A stretch of DNA of 10,560 bases. Source: HGM04593 sp045588345 (GTDB lineage: Bacteria; Bacteroidota; Bacteroidia; Bacteroidales; Bacteroidaceae). Position 1 is the first letter of the stretch. Every line of letters starts with the position of its first letter. The stretch lies in the NCBI GenBank assembly GCA_045588345.1, contig JAZNDZ010000015.1, positions 1-10,560 of the forward strand, in the 5' to 3' direction. Of the stretch, positions 1 to 7,800 are shown one piece after another. The notes under the pieces were generated by a model. The model made no database searches. It worked only from the letters and a program-made list of their open reading frames with translations, and had not been told where the DNA came from. The position numbers and the translations under genes are program-made.

Positions 1-236
1 ACTTTAAGAGCGATATCTATCAGCTCTTTTGGCGTATTCCACATAACTTCGCGCAGCTCATCGTCTGTCATGGCAGAATAAGGCAGTGCAAGTTCGCTGC
101 ATGTCCCGTCAGTAAAATATTGTTTGAACTCGGCATAGTAGTTCTGCGCATTCTCTTTTGTCAATTTGCTTTGTGCTGTAGCGTTCATGGCCATAGCCAA
201 AGCCACTAATGATAGCAGTAAAGTTTTTATTTTCAT
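1..236 (-). CDS. Secreted protein, N-terminal part (runs off left edge)
   Basis: Only the first 78 codons are in the window; the gene continues beyond base 1. The start is ATG at 236-234, chosen because it opens directly into a signal peptide: MKIK, then a hydrophobic stretch of about 15 residues, then NATAQ at residues 18-22, so cleavage probably falls near Ala21/Gln22. A polar helical segment follows with F-T-D-G-T-C-S-E-L at 41-49 (Cys46) and then M-T-D-D-E-L-R-E. The M60 peptidase encoded just upstream has a matching motif, F-S-D-K-A-C-T-Q-L, at residues 194-202, ahead of its peptidase part. I therefore infer a secreted protein related to that one, possibly a second M60-like protein, but no catalytic part is visible. 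A full Bacteroidetes promoter sits 29-60 bp upstream, and a terminator separates it from the M60 gene, so it has its own transcript. Reading frame and signal peptide are secure; the function is not. Confidence 0.8.
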   Translation of the reverse strand, partial: MKIKTLLLSLVALAMAMNATAQSKLTKENAQNYYAEFKQYFTDGTCSELALPYSAMTDDELREVMWNTPKELIDIALK

Positions 237-264
237 AAGTACATGATTATTGTTTAAAAGTCCT

Positions 265-296
265 CAAAAATAATCCATTTGCCTGTAAAATGCAAA
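265..296 (-). promoter_or_regulatory. Bacteroidetes-type promoter of the left-edge gene
   Basis: On the minus strand a -33 TTTG (296-293) is separated by 20 bp from a -7 TATTTTTG (272-265), an exact match to TAnnTTTG. Transcription would start near 258, leaving a leader of about 20 nt before the ATG at 236. The -33 box lies inside an 18-bp perfect palindrome. Confidence 0.7.
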
Positions 297-306
297 TATT
301 TGCATT
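289..306. promoter_or_regulatory. 18-bp perfect palindrome over the -33 box (candidate operator)
   Basis: AATGCAAATATTTGCATT is a perfect inverted repeat with no spacer. Its core GCAAATATTTGC (292-303) covers the -33 TTTG of the minus-strand promoter, a position that suits a repressor or a promoter-contacting activator. A palindrome of the same GCAAAwwTTTGC form occurs at 4716-4727 between the divergent M60 and discoidin-like genes. That a protein binds here is inference. Confidence 0.45.
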
Positions 307-336
307 CTCAGTGTGCTTGTCACTGGATTAGGTAAT

Positions 337-370
337 AAAAAAAATGGAACCCGAGGGTTCCATTTTTTTT
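337..370 (-). terminator. Rho-independent terminator after the M60 peptidase gene
   Basis: A 15-bp uninterrupted stem (337-351 with 356-370) closes a 4-base loop. GGAACC/GGTTCC lies at the core, with A8 on one side and a T run on the other. Read from the minus strand, the stem is followed by eight U residues and lies 18 bp past the M60 stop codon at 388. The symmetric A/T flanks would let it also stop plus-strand transcription, although no plus-strand gene ends here. Confidence 0.85.
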
Positions 371-387
371 TTATTAAGATACCGGAA

Positions 388-3300
388 TTACTTCACAAGT
401 CTCTTCTTGCCGTTAATGATGTATATACCGGACTCTGTAATCTCATCAAGTTTGCGGCCTGTGAGGTCATATATACCCTCAAGTGCTGGAGAAACAGCCT
501 CAGTCTCAATCTCAACAATGCTTGTGAGGCCACCCTCTTCTGTTCCTATGAGTTCAAGTTTCCAGTAACTCTTTTTGGTGTACATACGTCCTTTGCCACC
601 GTTGTTATAAAGGTACTTGTTCCCCTCTGATGCAACAAGCGCTTTCTTGTCATTGTCAACGCTGAATACGTAACTGCTTGCATCGGCGGCCTTGTCCGCC
701 TTGAGTGGGTTCGGGCTGCTGCTCAATGTGTAAAGGTAAGTATCGTATCCCTTGTTGAATATCTGGAACTCGCCCTTGCTGTTCTTTACAAATGCCCAAA
801 CGAAATTGTTGTTCTCTGCGTCAAGTTCACCTGTGCCCAGTGCATCAACGTATTTACCTGTAGCGTCCGGGTTTACGAATGCGTATTCGCCTGCATCGAC
901 ATCCTTAATGCGGAACCAGTATGTAGTGTTGCCGTCGCTTGAGATTGGCTTGAGTACATATACGGCTTCTGCATCTGCAATGGTTGTCTTGAGAGCATTG
1001 ATATAAGGTATAAAGTCTTCAACGTTGTCTTGGTCTGCAAGTGCGTTTTCTGCCATCTCCTTGGCTTCGCTGACTCTTCTCACGAAGTTTGCAAGTTCAA
1101 TGTCGCTCACATATACCGCAAGGTTGTCAATACCGTTGCCTGCCTCAGCAATTACTCTCTCTGCCTCTGTAACAGTTGCCTCAAGTTCGGCGATTTCAAC
1201 TGCTGTTGCGTTGTCGTTGTAGAGTTCTATACGCCACTGTGAACTCTTCTCGCCCGGTTCCTTACCCACGATAGAGTTGTCTGAACCGCGGTAGAGCGAT
1301 ACGTTAGGCTCGCCTGCCTTGAGAAGGCTTGCTGTACCGTCGCCGTTATAGAATATTGTGAACTTCTGTGAACCTTTGGCATTGCTTGTTCCAAGCAGTG
1401 CATTAGAACCGCTGCCGACTTCAAGAATGAACTTGTTCTGACCGACATTCTTCAAGTAGTATACGCCCTCTTCGCCTTCAACCTGAACAAATTCCCAACG
1501 GCGGTCGTCATTTGTCTTCTGAACCTGGCTTGTTGATGCTGCCTTTATACCGTTTTCATAGTATGAAAGGTAATAACCGAAGTTGCCCTGTGAGCAACGG
1601 ATTTCGTAGGTGTTGAGTTCCTTTATTCCGATGAATGAAGCCTGGCTTGTTTTTATCTCGTTTGTAAGATTGGTTAGGTTCATTGCCCATGAGCCGTATG
1701 TGTACTGGCTCTGGTCCTTGTTGTCAAGGGCTGCCTGAGCTTCGTCAATCATCTCCTGGAGTTCTGTCACGACTGATGATTTCAAATAACTTGCATATTT
1801 GGGGTTGCCCGACTTGGCAATCAGTGATTTTGCTGCTGTAATGGCTTTCTTCAGAGCCTCAATCTGCTGCTCCTCGGTACCACCCTCGGCTGCCGATTTT
1901 ACCTCAACCTTTGTACCGTCGGCCTGCACTGCATAAATCTTGACCTTTGTTGCAGTTACAGGAAGATTCAAAGTGTAGTTGTTGGTGAATGCAACAAGGT
2001 TGTCGTTCTCGTCATATACTATGAAACCGACAGCACCCTTTGCTTTGTCGTGCATAATAGTGAGCGTAGTTTTATATAAGGTATAAAGGTATCCTTCTGC
2101 CTCTGCAGTGTCATCGATGAAGTCCATGTACATACCTATTGTTGCGTTCTCTCCTCTTGCGGTTTCACCGTCCCAATAAGAACGTACAGTCTTGCCGTCG
2201 TGGCTGTATGAAGGTGTTGCAACAGCGTCGGTAATGAAGAGTGGGGCAAGATTCTCCTTGTAGCCGAGTGCCTTTACCCATGCGATAGCATCGTCAACCT
2301 CCTTCTGTGTCTGAGTGTAGTAACTTGTTGAGTAGTCACCACGCTCCTCCTGCTCCATGAGTGCGAAGAAACCGTGCGCACGGAAGAACTCTGTCAAGTC
2401 CTCACCGGCAGCCAAACATGCCTGCTTGTAGTACTTGAGCATGCTCTCTGTACCGCTTGCGTGGCCCTTGCCGTCAATCCAGCCAAGGTTATTGCTGCTC
2501 ATTCTGTCGCGGCGGTTAAGCTCGAACAGCATTGGATAGTAACTTGTGTTGTGCCCGGTTAGGTGGTAGTATATCCACAGTTTGTAGTACATCTGTGTCT
2601 GTGTCCACAGGTTCTGTGCACCGCCATCGTGAGCGTGGAACAGGTAGTGTCTGCCGTTCTTGTAGTTCTTTTCGTAGAGTGTGGCCAAGTTACCCTCGCT
2701 TCCGTTTACACGTGATGTACCTATACCCATGTACCATACGGCAATGTTCGAGTGCATGTTGTTTGTAACCTCGGTAAGGCCGTTTACTGTGAACACTTTC
2801 TGGTGCTGGTGTCCAATCTCATGGGCAGGACCCCAAGTGGAACCGGCATTAACAGCAATGGTACCGATAATCTGGTCCATGGTGTTGTGGTTGTAGTTAC
2901 AGTTTCTCCAGCCACCGCTCATGTAGCCGCTGAAGTTACCCAATGCAATACCGTGGTGGTTGAAGTGTTCACCGTAGTCAACTCCATCCTGATTTGCGTA
3001 CATCTCCTCGGTGTAGTCATAGATGTTGCCGGCTTTTGCGCTCCAGTCCTTGTTCCAACGTGGATAAAGTGCGTTAAGTGAATCCATCTCAGCCTTGCTT
3101 AAAAGACCCATAGTTGCAAGTTCCGACATGTGGATTCTGTCCCATGCCTCGAGCATGGTGTTAACCTTCTGTTTTGCAGGTGTACCTGCGGGAACCTGTA
3201 TATTGTTGGGGAGGAAGTGCGACATACAGTTGTTTTCAATGTATGTGCTTCCGGTCTTGTCGTCGGTAACCTGTGTAGGCCACATTGTGAAGTGGAGTAT

Positions 3301-4560
3301 CTGTTTCTTGCCAAGGAGTGTCGCACTCTCGGTATTTGTGCGGTCCTCGTAGTACTGCCAGTCGTCATCATCATCGGGCTCGCCCCAAAGGTAGTCGCCC
3401 ACGCCGTTGTAGTAACCGTTTACATTACCGCCGGCAATGTGTACCTTAAGGTCGCTGTAGCCGCTGAGCGGGTTGACGAACTTGCCGTTCTGGTATGTGT
3501 GTACAACATAGTTGATGTAGAGTGTGTTGCCGTTGCCGTGGAAAGGAATAACGTTAAGACCCTCCTTTAGGGCAATACCGTTCTCGTATGTAGCAAGCAG
3601 GCCATGACCCTGGAGCGTACCCAGTGTAAGTTCTGCGCCATCCTTTATTTCGCCCTCTACAATAACGAATATATGCTGGCGGTAGTTACCGGTGATACCC
3701 AATGGGTTGTCCATGTTGATGTGGGCGTTGATGCCGAAATATTCAGTGACTTCGCCTGCAACGCTGTATGGTTCGATGCTCTGTATGCGGAAACGCTTTG
3801 CATGCTCGCTGTCCCAGTAAGGCTTGCTGCTGTCAAAGTTGTCCTCCTGCCAGTTTCCGGTGTAAACCTTCTTTACCATAGCCTGGAGGTCGGCGTGCAG
3901 TGCCTGATAATCGGTGTCAGCCTCAAGATCGGCTACGCTTGCGAAATCCTTTGCAAGTTGTGTGCATGCCTTGTCGCTGAAAAGGTTTGCGAGAGCGGTC
4001 TCGAACTTGGCAATGCTCTCTTCTGTGAGTGCATTGTTGAATGCGTTAAGCTCATCCCAGTTTTTCTGAAGTTCGGTTTCGTCAACAGTCACTTCCTCTA
4101 TTGTCCAGTGTGTCGCATCGGCACCCGTGTTCCAGCCTACGACTCTGCCGCCCTGCGATGTCGCGTAGTGCATGCAGGTGCCATTTTCGGCATTATTGAC
4201 AGAGTTGAAAGTGTAGTAGTTGCCGTTTGTGTTCACACAGTATAGTACAGTGCTGCTGTTTTTTGATGCACTGAATGTCCAGCCTGTGCTTGTGCCGCGC
4301 GGCACAACATAAAGGCCGTTGCCCAAACTACGCAGAGTCCATGCCTCGCTGTTGTTGGGGTGTGTTTCGGCAAGCCAGTACTGTGAGTACCTGTCGCCCA
4401 TAGCCGAACCGTAGATGTCGGTTGTCGATGCCGCCTCAAGTGCGATGTTAGTGTTCGCCTTGTTCACGAAGCGGTAGATTTTGCCGTTCTCCAACTGCGC
4501 AGCCAAAGGCATTGCAGCAAATGCAACAAGCAAAGTCAAAAGTAAATTCTTCAATCTCAT
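388..4560 (-). CDS. Secreted M60-family (enhancin/mucinase-like) zinc metallopeptidase, multidomain
   Basis: This is a 1390-residue exported peptidase. Residues 1-22 form a signal peptide (MRLKN, hydrophobic core, PLAAQ). The ATG at 4560 is preferred to the in-frame ATG at 4602, which adds 14 polar residues before the signal. Order of parts: trefoil/ricin-like lectin module (23-157, with CMH at 129-131 and W-N-T-G-A-D-A-T-H-W near its end); helical linker with a Cys motif (158-240); M60 N-terminal sandwich and catalytic part (about 241-860). The latter holds H580-E-I-G-H584 and E597, fitting the M60 pattern HExxH-x(8-28)-E, so zinc ligands are probably His580, His584 and Glu597, with Glu581 as general base. 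Then: helical FIVAR-like spacer (896-975), trefoil-like (976-1114), helical (1115-1201), trefoil-like (1202-1339), and a tail Y-D-L-T-G-R-K...G-I-Y-I-I-N-G-K-K-R-L-V-K (about 1359-1390) resembling type IX secretion sorting domains. Characterised family members cleave mucin-type glycoproteins; this substrate is inferred. Confidence 0.9.
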   Translation of the reverse strand: MRLKNLLLTLLVAFAAMPLAAQLENGKIYRFVNKANTNIALEAASTTDIYGSAMGDRYSQYWLAETHPNNSEAWTLRSLGNGLYVVPRGTSTGWTFSASKNSSTVLYCVNTNGNYYTFNSVNNAENGTCMHYATSQGGRVVGWNTGADATHWTIEEVTVDETELQKNWDELNAFNNALTEESIAKFETALANLFSDKACTQLAKDFASVADLEADTDYQALHADLQAMVKKVYTGNWQEDNFDSSKPYWDSEHAKRFRIQSIEPYSVAGEVTEYFGINAHINMDNPLGITGNYRQHIFVIVEGEIKDGAELTLGTLQGHGLLATYENGIALKEGLNVIPFHGNGNTLYINYVVHTYQNGKFVNPLSGYSDLKVHIAGGNVNGYYNGVGDYLWGEPDDDDDWQYYEDRTNTESATLLGKKQILHFTMWPTQVTDDKTGSTYIENNCMSHFLPNNIQVPAGTPAKQKVNTMLEAWDRIHMSELATMGLLSKAEMDSLNALYPRWNKDWSAKAGNIYDYTEEMYANQDGVDYGEHFNHHGIALGNFSGYMSGGWRNCNYNHNTMDQIIGTIAVNAGSTWGPAHEIGHQHQKVFTVNGLTEVTNNMHSNIAVWYMGIGTSRVNGSEGNLATLYEKNYKNGRHYLFHAHDGGAQNLWTQTQMYYKLWIYYHLTGHNTSYYPMLFELNRRDRMSSNNLGWIDGKGHASGTESMLKYYKQACLAAGEDLTEFFRAHGFFALMEQEERGDYSTSYYTQTQKEVDDAIAWVKALGYKENLAPLFITDAVATPSYSHDGKTVRSYWDGETARGENATIGMYMDFIDDTAEAEGYLYTLYKTTLTIMHDKAKGAVGFIVYDENDNLVAFTNNYTLNLPVTATKVKIYAVQADGTKVEVKSAAEGGTEEQQIEALKKAITAAKSLIAKSGNPKYASYLKSSVVTELQEMIDEAQAALDNKDQSQYTYGSWAMNLTNLTNEIKTSQASFIGIKELNTYEIRCSQGNFGYYLSYYENGIKAASTSQVQKTNDDRRWEFVQVEGEEGVYYLKNVGQNKFILEVGSGSNALLGTSNAKGSQKFTIFYNGDGTASLLKAGEPNVSLYRGSDNSIVGKEPGEKSSQWRIELYNDNATAVEIAELEATVTEAERVIAEAGNGIDNLAVYVSDIELANFVRRVSEAKEMAENALADQDNVEDFIPYINALKTTIADAEAVYVLKPISSDGNTTYWFRIKDVDAGEYAFVNPDATGKYVDALGTGELDAENNNFVWAFVKNSKGEFQIFNKGYDTYLYTLSSSPNPLKADKAADASSYVFSVDNDKKALVASEGNKYLYNNGGKGRMYTKKSYWKLELIGTEEGGLTSIVEIETEAVSPALEGIYDLTGRKLDEITESGIYIINGKKRLVK

Positions 4561-4655
4561 AATTAAAATATTTAGGTTAATTACTGTTTTTTCTCCCTTC
4601 AAGTTTCCTTGCCTTTAGGTATTTTGTCTTTTAAACCATATTATTTATTCTCGCG

Positions 4656-4663
4656 CAAAAATA
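4656..4663 (-). promoter_or_regulatory. Candidate -7 element of the M60 gene promoter
   Basis: Minus-strand TATTTTTG (4663-4656) is an exact TAnnTTTG match and is identical to the -7 box of the left-edge gene. No TTG or TTTG lies 19-21 bp upstream, where the bases read as AAGG. The promoter therefore looks activator-dependent or weak. Transcription near 4650 would give a leader of about 90 nt. Confidence 0.45.
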
Positions 4664-4688
4664 GTTTTTTTATTTTAATAAAACCTTA

Positions 4689-4727
4689 TTAACATGTTAA
4701 ATTTGCTTTAGGCCGGCAAAATTTTGC
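4689..4727. promoter_or_regulatory. Two 12-bp perfect palindromes between the divergent promoters
   Basis: TTAACATGTTAA (4689-4700) and GCAAAATTTTGC (4716-4727) are both perfect and spacerless, with centres 27 bp apart. They lie just upstream of the missing -33 box of the M60 gene and about 70 bp upstream of the plus-strand start site. That is a typical place for a regulator serving both genes. The second has the same GCAAAwwTTTGC form as the palindrome at 292-303. Binding is not shown. Confidence 0.4.
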
Positions 4728-4755
4728 TCCCGTGTGCAATTTTCACTAAAATTTG

Positions 4756-4786
4756 TTTGTAGTTAGAAAAAATGTTGTCATCTTTG
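4756..4786 (+). promoter_or_regulatory. Bacteroidetes-type promoter of the discoidin-like protein gene
   Basis: A -33 TTTG (4756-4759; another TTTG abuts it at 4752-4755) is followed after 19 bp by CATCTTTG (4779-4786), which differs from TAnnTTTG only at the first base. Transcription would begin around 4793, leaving a leader of nearly 100 nt before the ATG at 4890. The leader contains a small GCGG-TGTT-CCGC hairpin (4825-4836). Confidence 0.6.
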
Positions 4787-4889
4787 CCGAAAGGAATACT
4801 TTGGGTGAATTGTGCCCGCGCGTAGCGGTGTTCCGCAGTTAATATTGAACTTTAGTTTTATTTTATTTATTAACCAAATTTCTACGTTT

Positions 4890-7800
4890 ATGAAGAAAAA
4901 TTTATTTCTAGCAGGTGCTTTGGCACTCTTCGCAGTCGTAGGTGTTTCTGCCCAGAACTGGAGCCGTACATTGGCAACAGGTACTACTGGTGAGCAGATT
5001 ACACACGATGTGAACGGTACCTCAGTTACACAGTATCGCGCTGAAACAGCGTTGATTCAGAATGCCGGTGCAACAGGTGTGCGTTACACTGTAATGCAGA
5101 CTGGCGCATTGAACCAGTTAAAGAGAGTCGGCCCTTGTTTTGCAATCGGCGAGATTTTCGTTCTTGATGCTGCAGGTGACACAATTGATTACACTGTAAC
5201 TTCAAATGCTGGTCACAATGAACTTACAGGTGGCGCTGACGGTGCCGGTTTGCCAGCTGTTAATGACGGCAACCTGAATAACTTCTTCCACTCTGTATGG
5301 AATGATAGCTATGCTATTGATGAGTACCATTACCTTGAACTCACATTCGAGAAGAGTGTTGATGCTTTTCAGCTCGTTTGGTACACACGTCCCAACCAGC
5401 ATCAAAACCGTCCATTGGTTATCGGTCTTACCAACCCTGGCGTGACATTTACCGAGGATATGCTCTTTGCAGAGTATGAGTTCGAACTTGGCGAGCAGGT
5501 TACAAAAGATGCTGACATCGCCGACGGAGGTGCTTTCACATTCTTTGTTGAAGGTCCTGCTGAATTTGGCGAAACACAGGGCAACGGTAATATCTTCGTC
5601 TCTTTGAGCGGTTATGAAACAGGTGCAAACACTGAGGCAAGCCCTCATACAATGGTTCAGCTCATTCCTAATGGCAAGGGCGGTTTTGTTCTCTATCAGC
5701 CGGTTTCTGCAACATACTATGGCAGTGCAGACAAATGGACCGATGCTTACAACGGCTTGAACGGCTGGCAGCGTGCTACAGATGACGCTACTCGTCTTGG
5801 CCAGTTTGAGATAACTGCTACCGGCAATGGTGACTTTGAAATCACAACTTATGCTACACGCCAGTATGCCGACGATGCATGGGTGGATTATGACGAGCCT
5901 CTCAAGCTTTGGGTAGGTTACGACATGCGCGGTAACCTCAAGATATTCGATGAGGATCACAAAAATGCCCTTGAGCAGGAAGACTACACACAGGGCTTCG
6001 GCTTGCCGGTTGACTTCGGTTTCGATATCTACAGAGCTAACGTAAACAAGGATATGGTTCCTGACAAGACTGTAGCCGAGATGTGCGAGGAGGTTCTCGC
6101 AAGCACTATCAAGTTGGCAGAAGAAAAGCAGGAGGAGTATGCCGATGTTGTTAATGAAGGTTACGACTATGACGGTGCAGCTGATGTATTGGCTGAAGCG
6201 ATTGATGCTGCCAATACAGCGAAGGCTGATGCCGACCTTGCAGGTGCATTTGAGGCTAAGGCTGCAATTGACGCTGCAATTGCTATGCTTGTTGCTCAAA
6301 AGGCTAACTACTATGAGGAACTTTATAGTAGTGTAAAGGACGAAGTAGAATCTAACTTGGCCGATTTCCCTTATACACAGGATGAAACAGGCATGTACAC
6401 ACAGGCTTCTATGGATATCCTTGCTCAGGTTGAGGAACTATATGGCAATGCTCTGCAATATGAAGAGTACTCATATTCTCAGATAGAGGCTATGTATGCT
6501 CAGATAGACTCTTTGTTTGAGCAACTTGAGGGTACAAAACTTGCATTCACAGAGTTCCCGGCAATTGTTAGCGATATTCCGGCTGACAACTTCCCGTATT
6601 CAGAACTTCCTAACAATGCTGTTTGGAAGAACAACGTAAACCTTGTATCAAAAGTAGAGGGTATCCGCTTGACATTCCTCGACCGCCACAAAGGTAATGC
6701 AAATGACCCCGGTAACTTCCCGATGATTGCAATCGGCGAGCTCAAGGTTTACGATGGCGAGGGTAACGAGGTTACTCTTACCGAAGAAAACTTCGTTGCT
6801 AACCACACAGAGACACAGGAGGGCTTCGAGTCAACAGTTGCACGTCTTTGCGACGGTAACTTCGGCGCTCAGGGCTACTACCACTCTCCATGGAGCGGCA
6901 ACGAGCCACAAGAGTATATCTACATTGATATCACATTCCCCGATGAAATGGAGTCATTCTCATTCGAGGTTTACAGCCGTGACAAGTCAACATCAGGTAA
7001 TCAGATATCTCTCTTCCCCATGAAGGTTGCCATCACTGAAGTAGGTGTGGCTTACGACCCACTTCTCTTTGTCGAGAACCCATACAATGTATACGTAGGC
7101 GAGAAGGTTACTTCAGTTGACCAGATTACAGCCGACGGTCTCTATGTAATCAAGGGCTTGCTCAATACTCAGAAGGTATGGAAGGAAGTTACTGAAGGTG
7201 AAGGCGAAGAGGCTGTGACCACAATCAAGGAGGTTGAGCCGCAGGGTACAGCAATGTTCTATCATGGAACAGACCGCTTCCACGCTGCAGATGCTGCTGT
7301 GCGTGCTCAGGGTGTTTACCGCTTCGTTCCTAACGGTGACGGCACATTCAAGGCACTCAGCCTTGGCCTTGGCAAGTACTGGCCTTCTACTGAGGAGACA
7401 GGTTTTGTTGGTGACAAGTCAACATTCGAGGCCGACAAGGCTGCTAAGCTCAACATCGTTGCTTCAACAAACGTTGAGGGTGCATTCTTGATGTATGAGA
7501 TGATTGAAGGCCTTACAACTCAGGCAGACAGCATCGATACAGACGAAGACGGTATTCTCGATGAAGCAGGTACATTGTACCAGACTCCTTATGTAATGTT
7601 TATGGACTGGGCTAACAGCCTTGCTACACGTCCTGTAACAGACCCGCAGCCTGTTGAAACAAGTGCAGAACTTGCCGATAACTGGGGTGATGCTCAGTGC
7701 TTCAACAAGGAGAACGGTGAGGCAGAGTGGGAAATCTACAAGGTTACAATGGATAACCCAGACTTCTTCTATTTGACTAACTTGACAGGTGCGTTCGATA

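Noticed and set aside
3604..4245. Plus-strand open frame of 213 codons opposite the M60 gene
   Set aside because: A Val/Cys-rich shadow of the coding strand, with no promoter or motif.
4561..4602. Upstream in-frame ATG adding 14 residues to the M60 protein
   Set aside because: The extra residues are polar and precede a typical signal peptide that begins at the ATG at 4560.
4812..4889. In-frame GTG start extending the discoidin-like protein
   Set aside because: It lies in the predicted 5' leader and would bury the signal peptide 26 residues inside the protein.
5202..6299. Antisense open frame of 365 codons inside the discoidin-like gene
   Set aside because: It lies entirely within a well-supported secreted-protein gene and its translation has no signal or recognisable motif. 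Codon bias of the sense gene explains the lack of stops.
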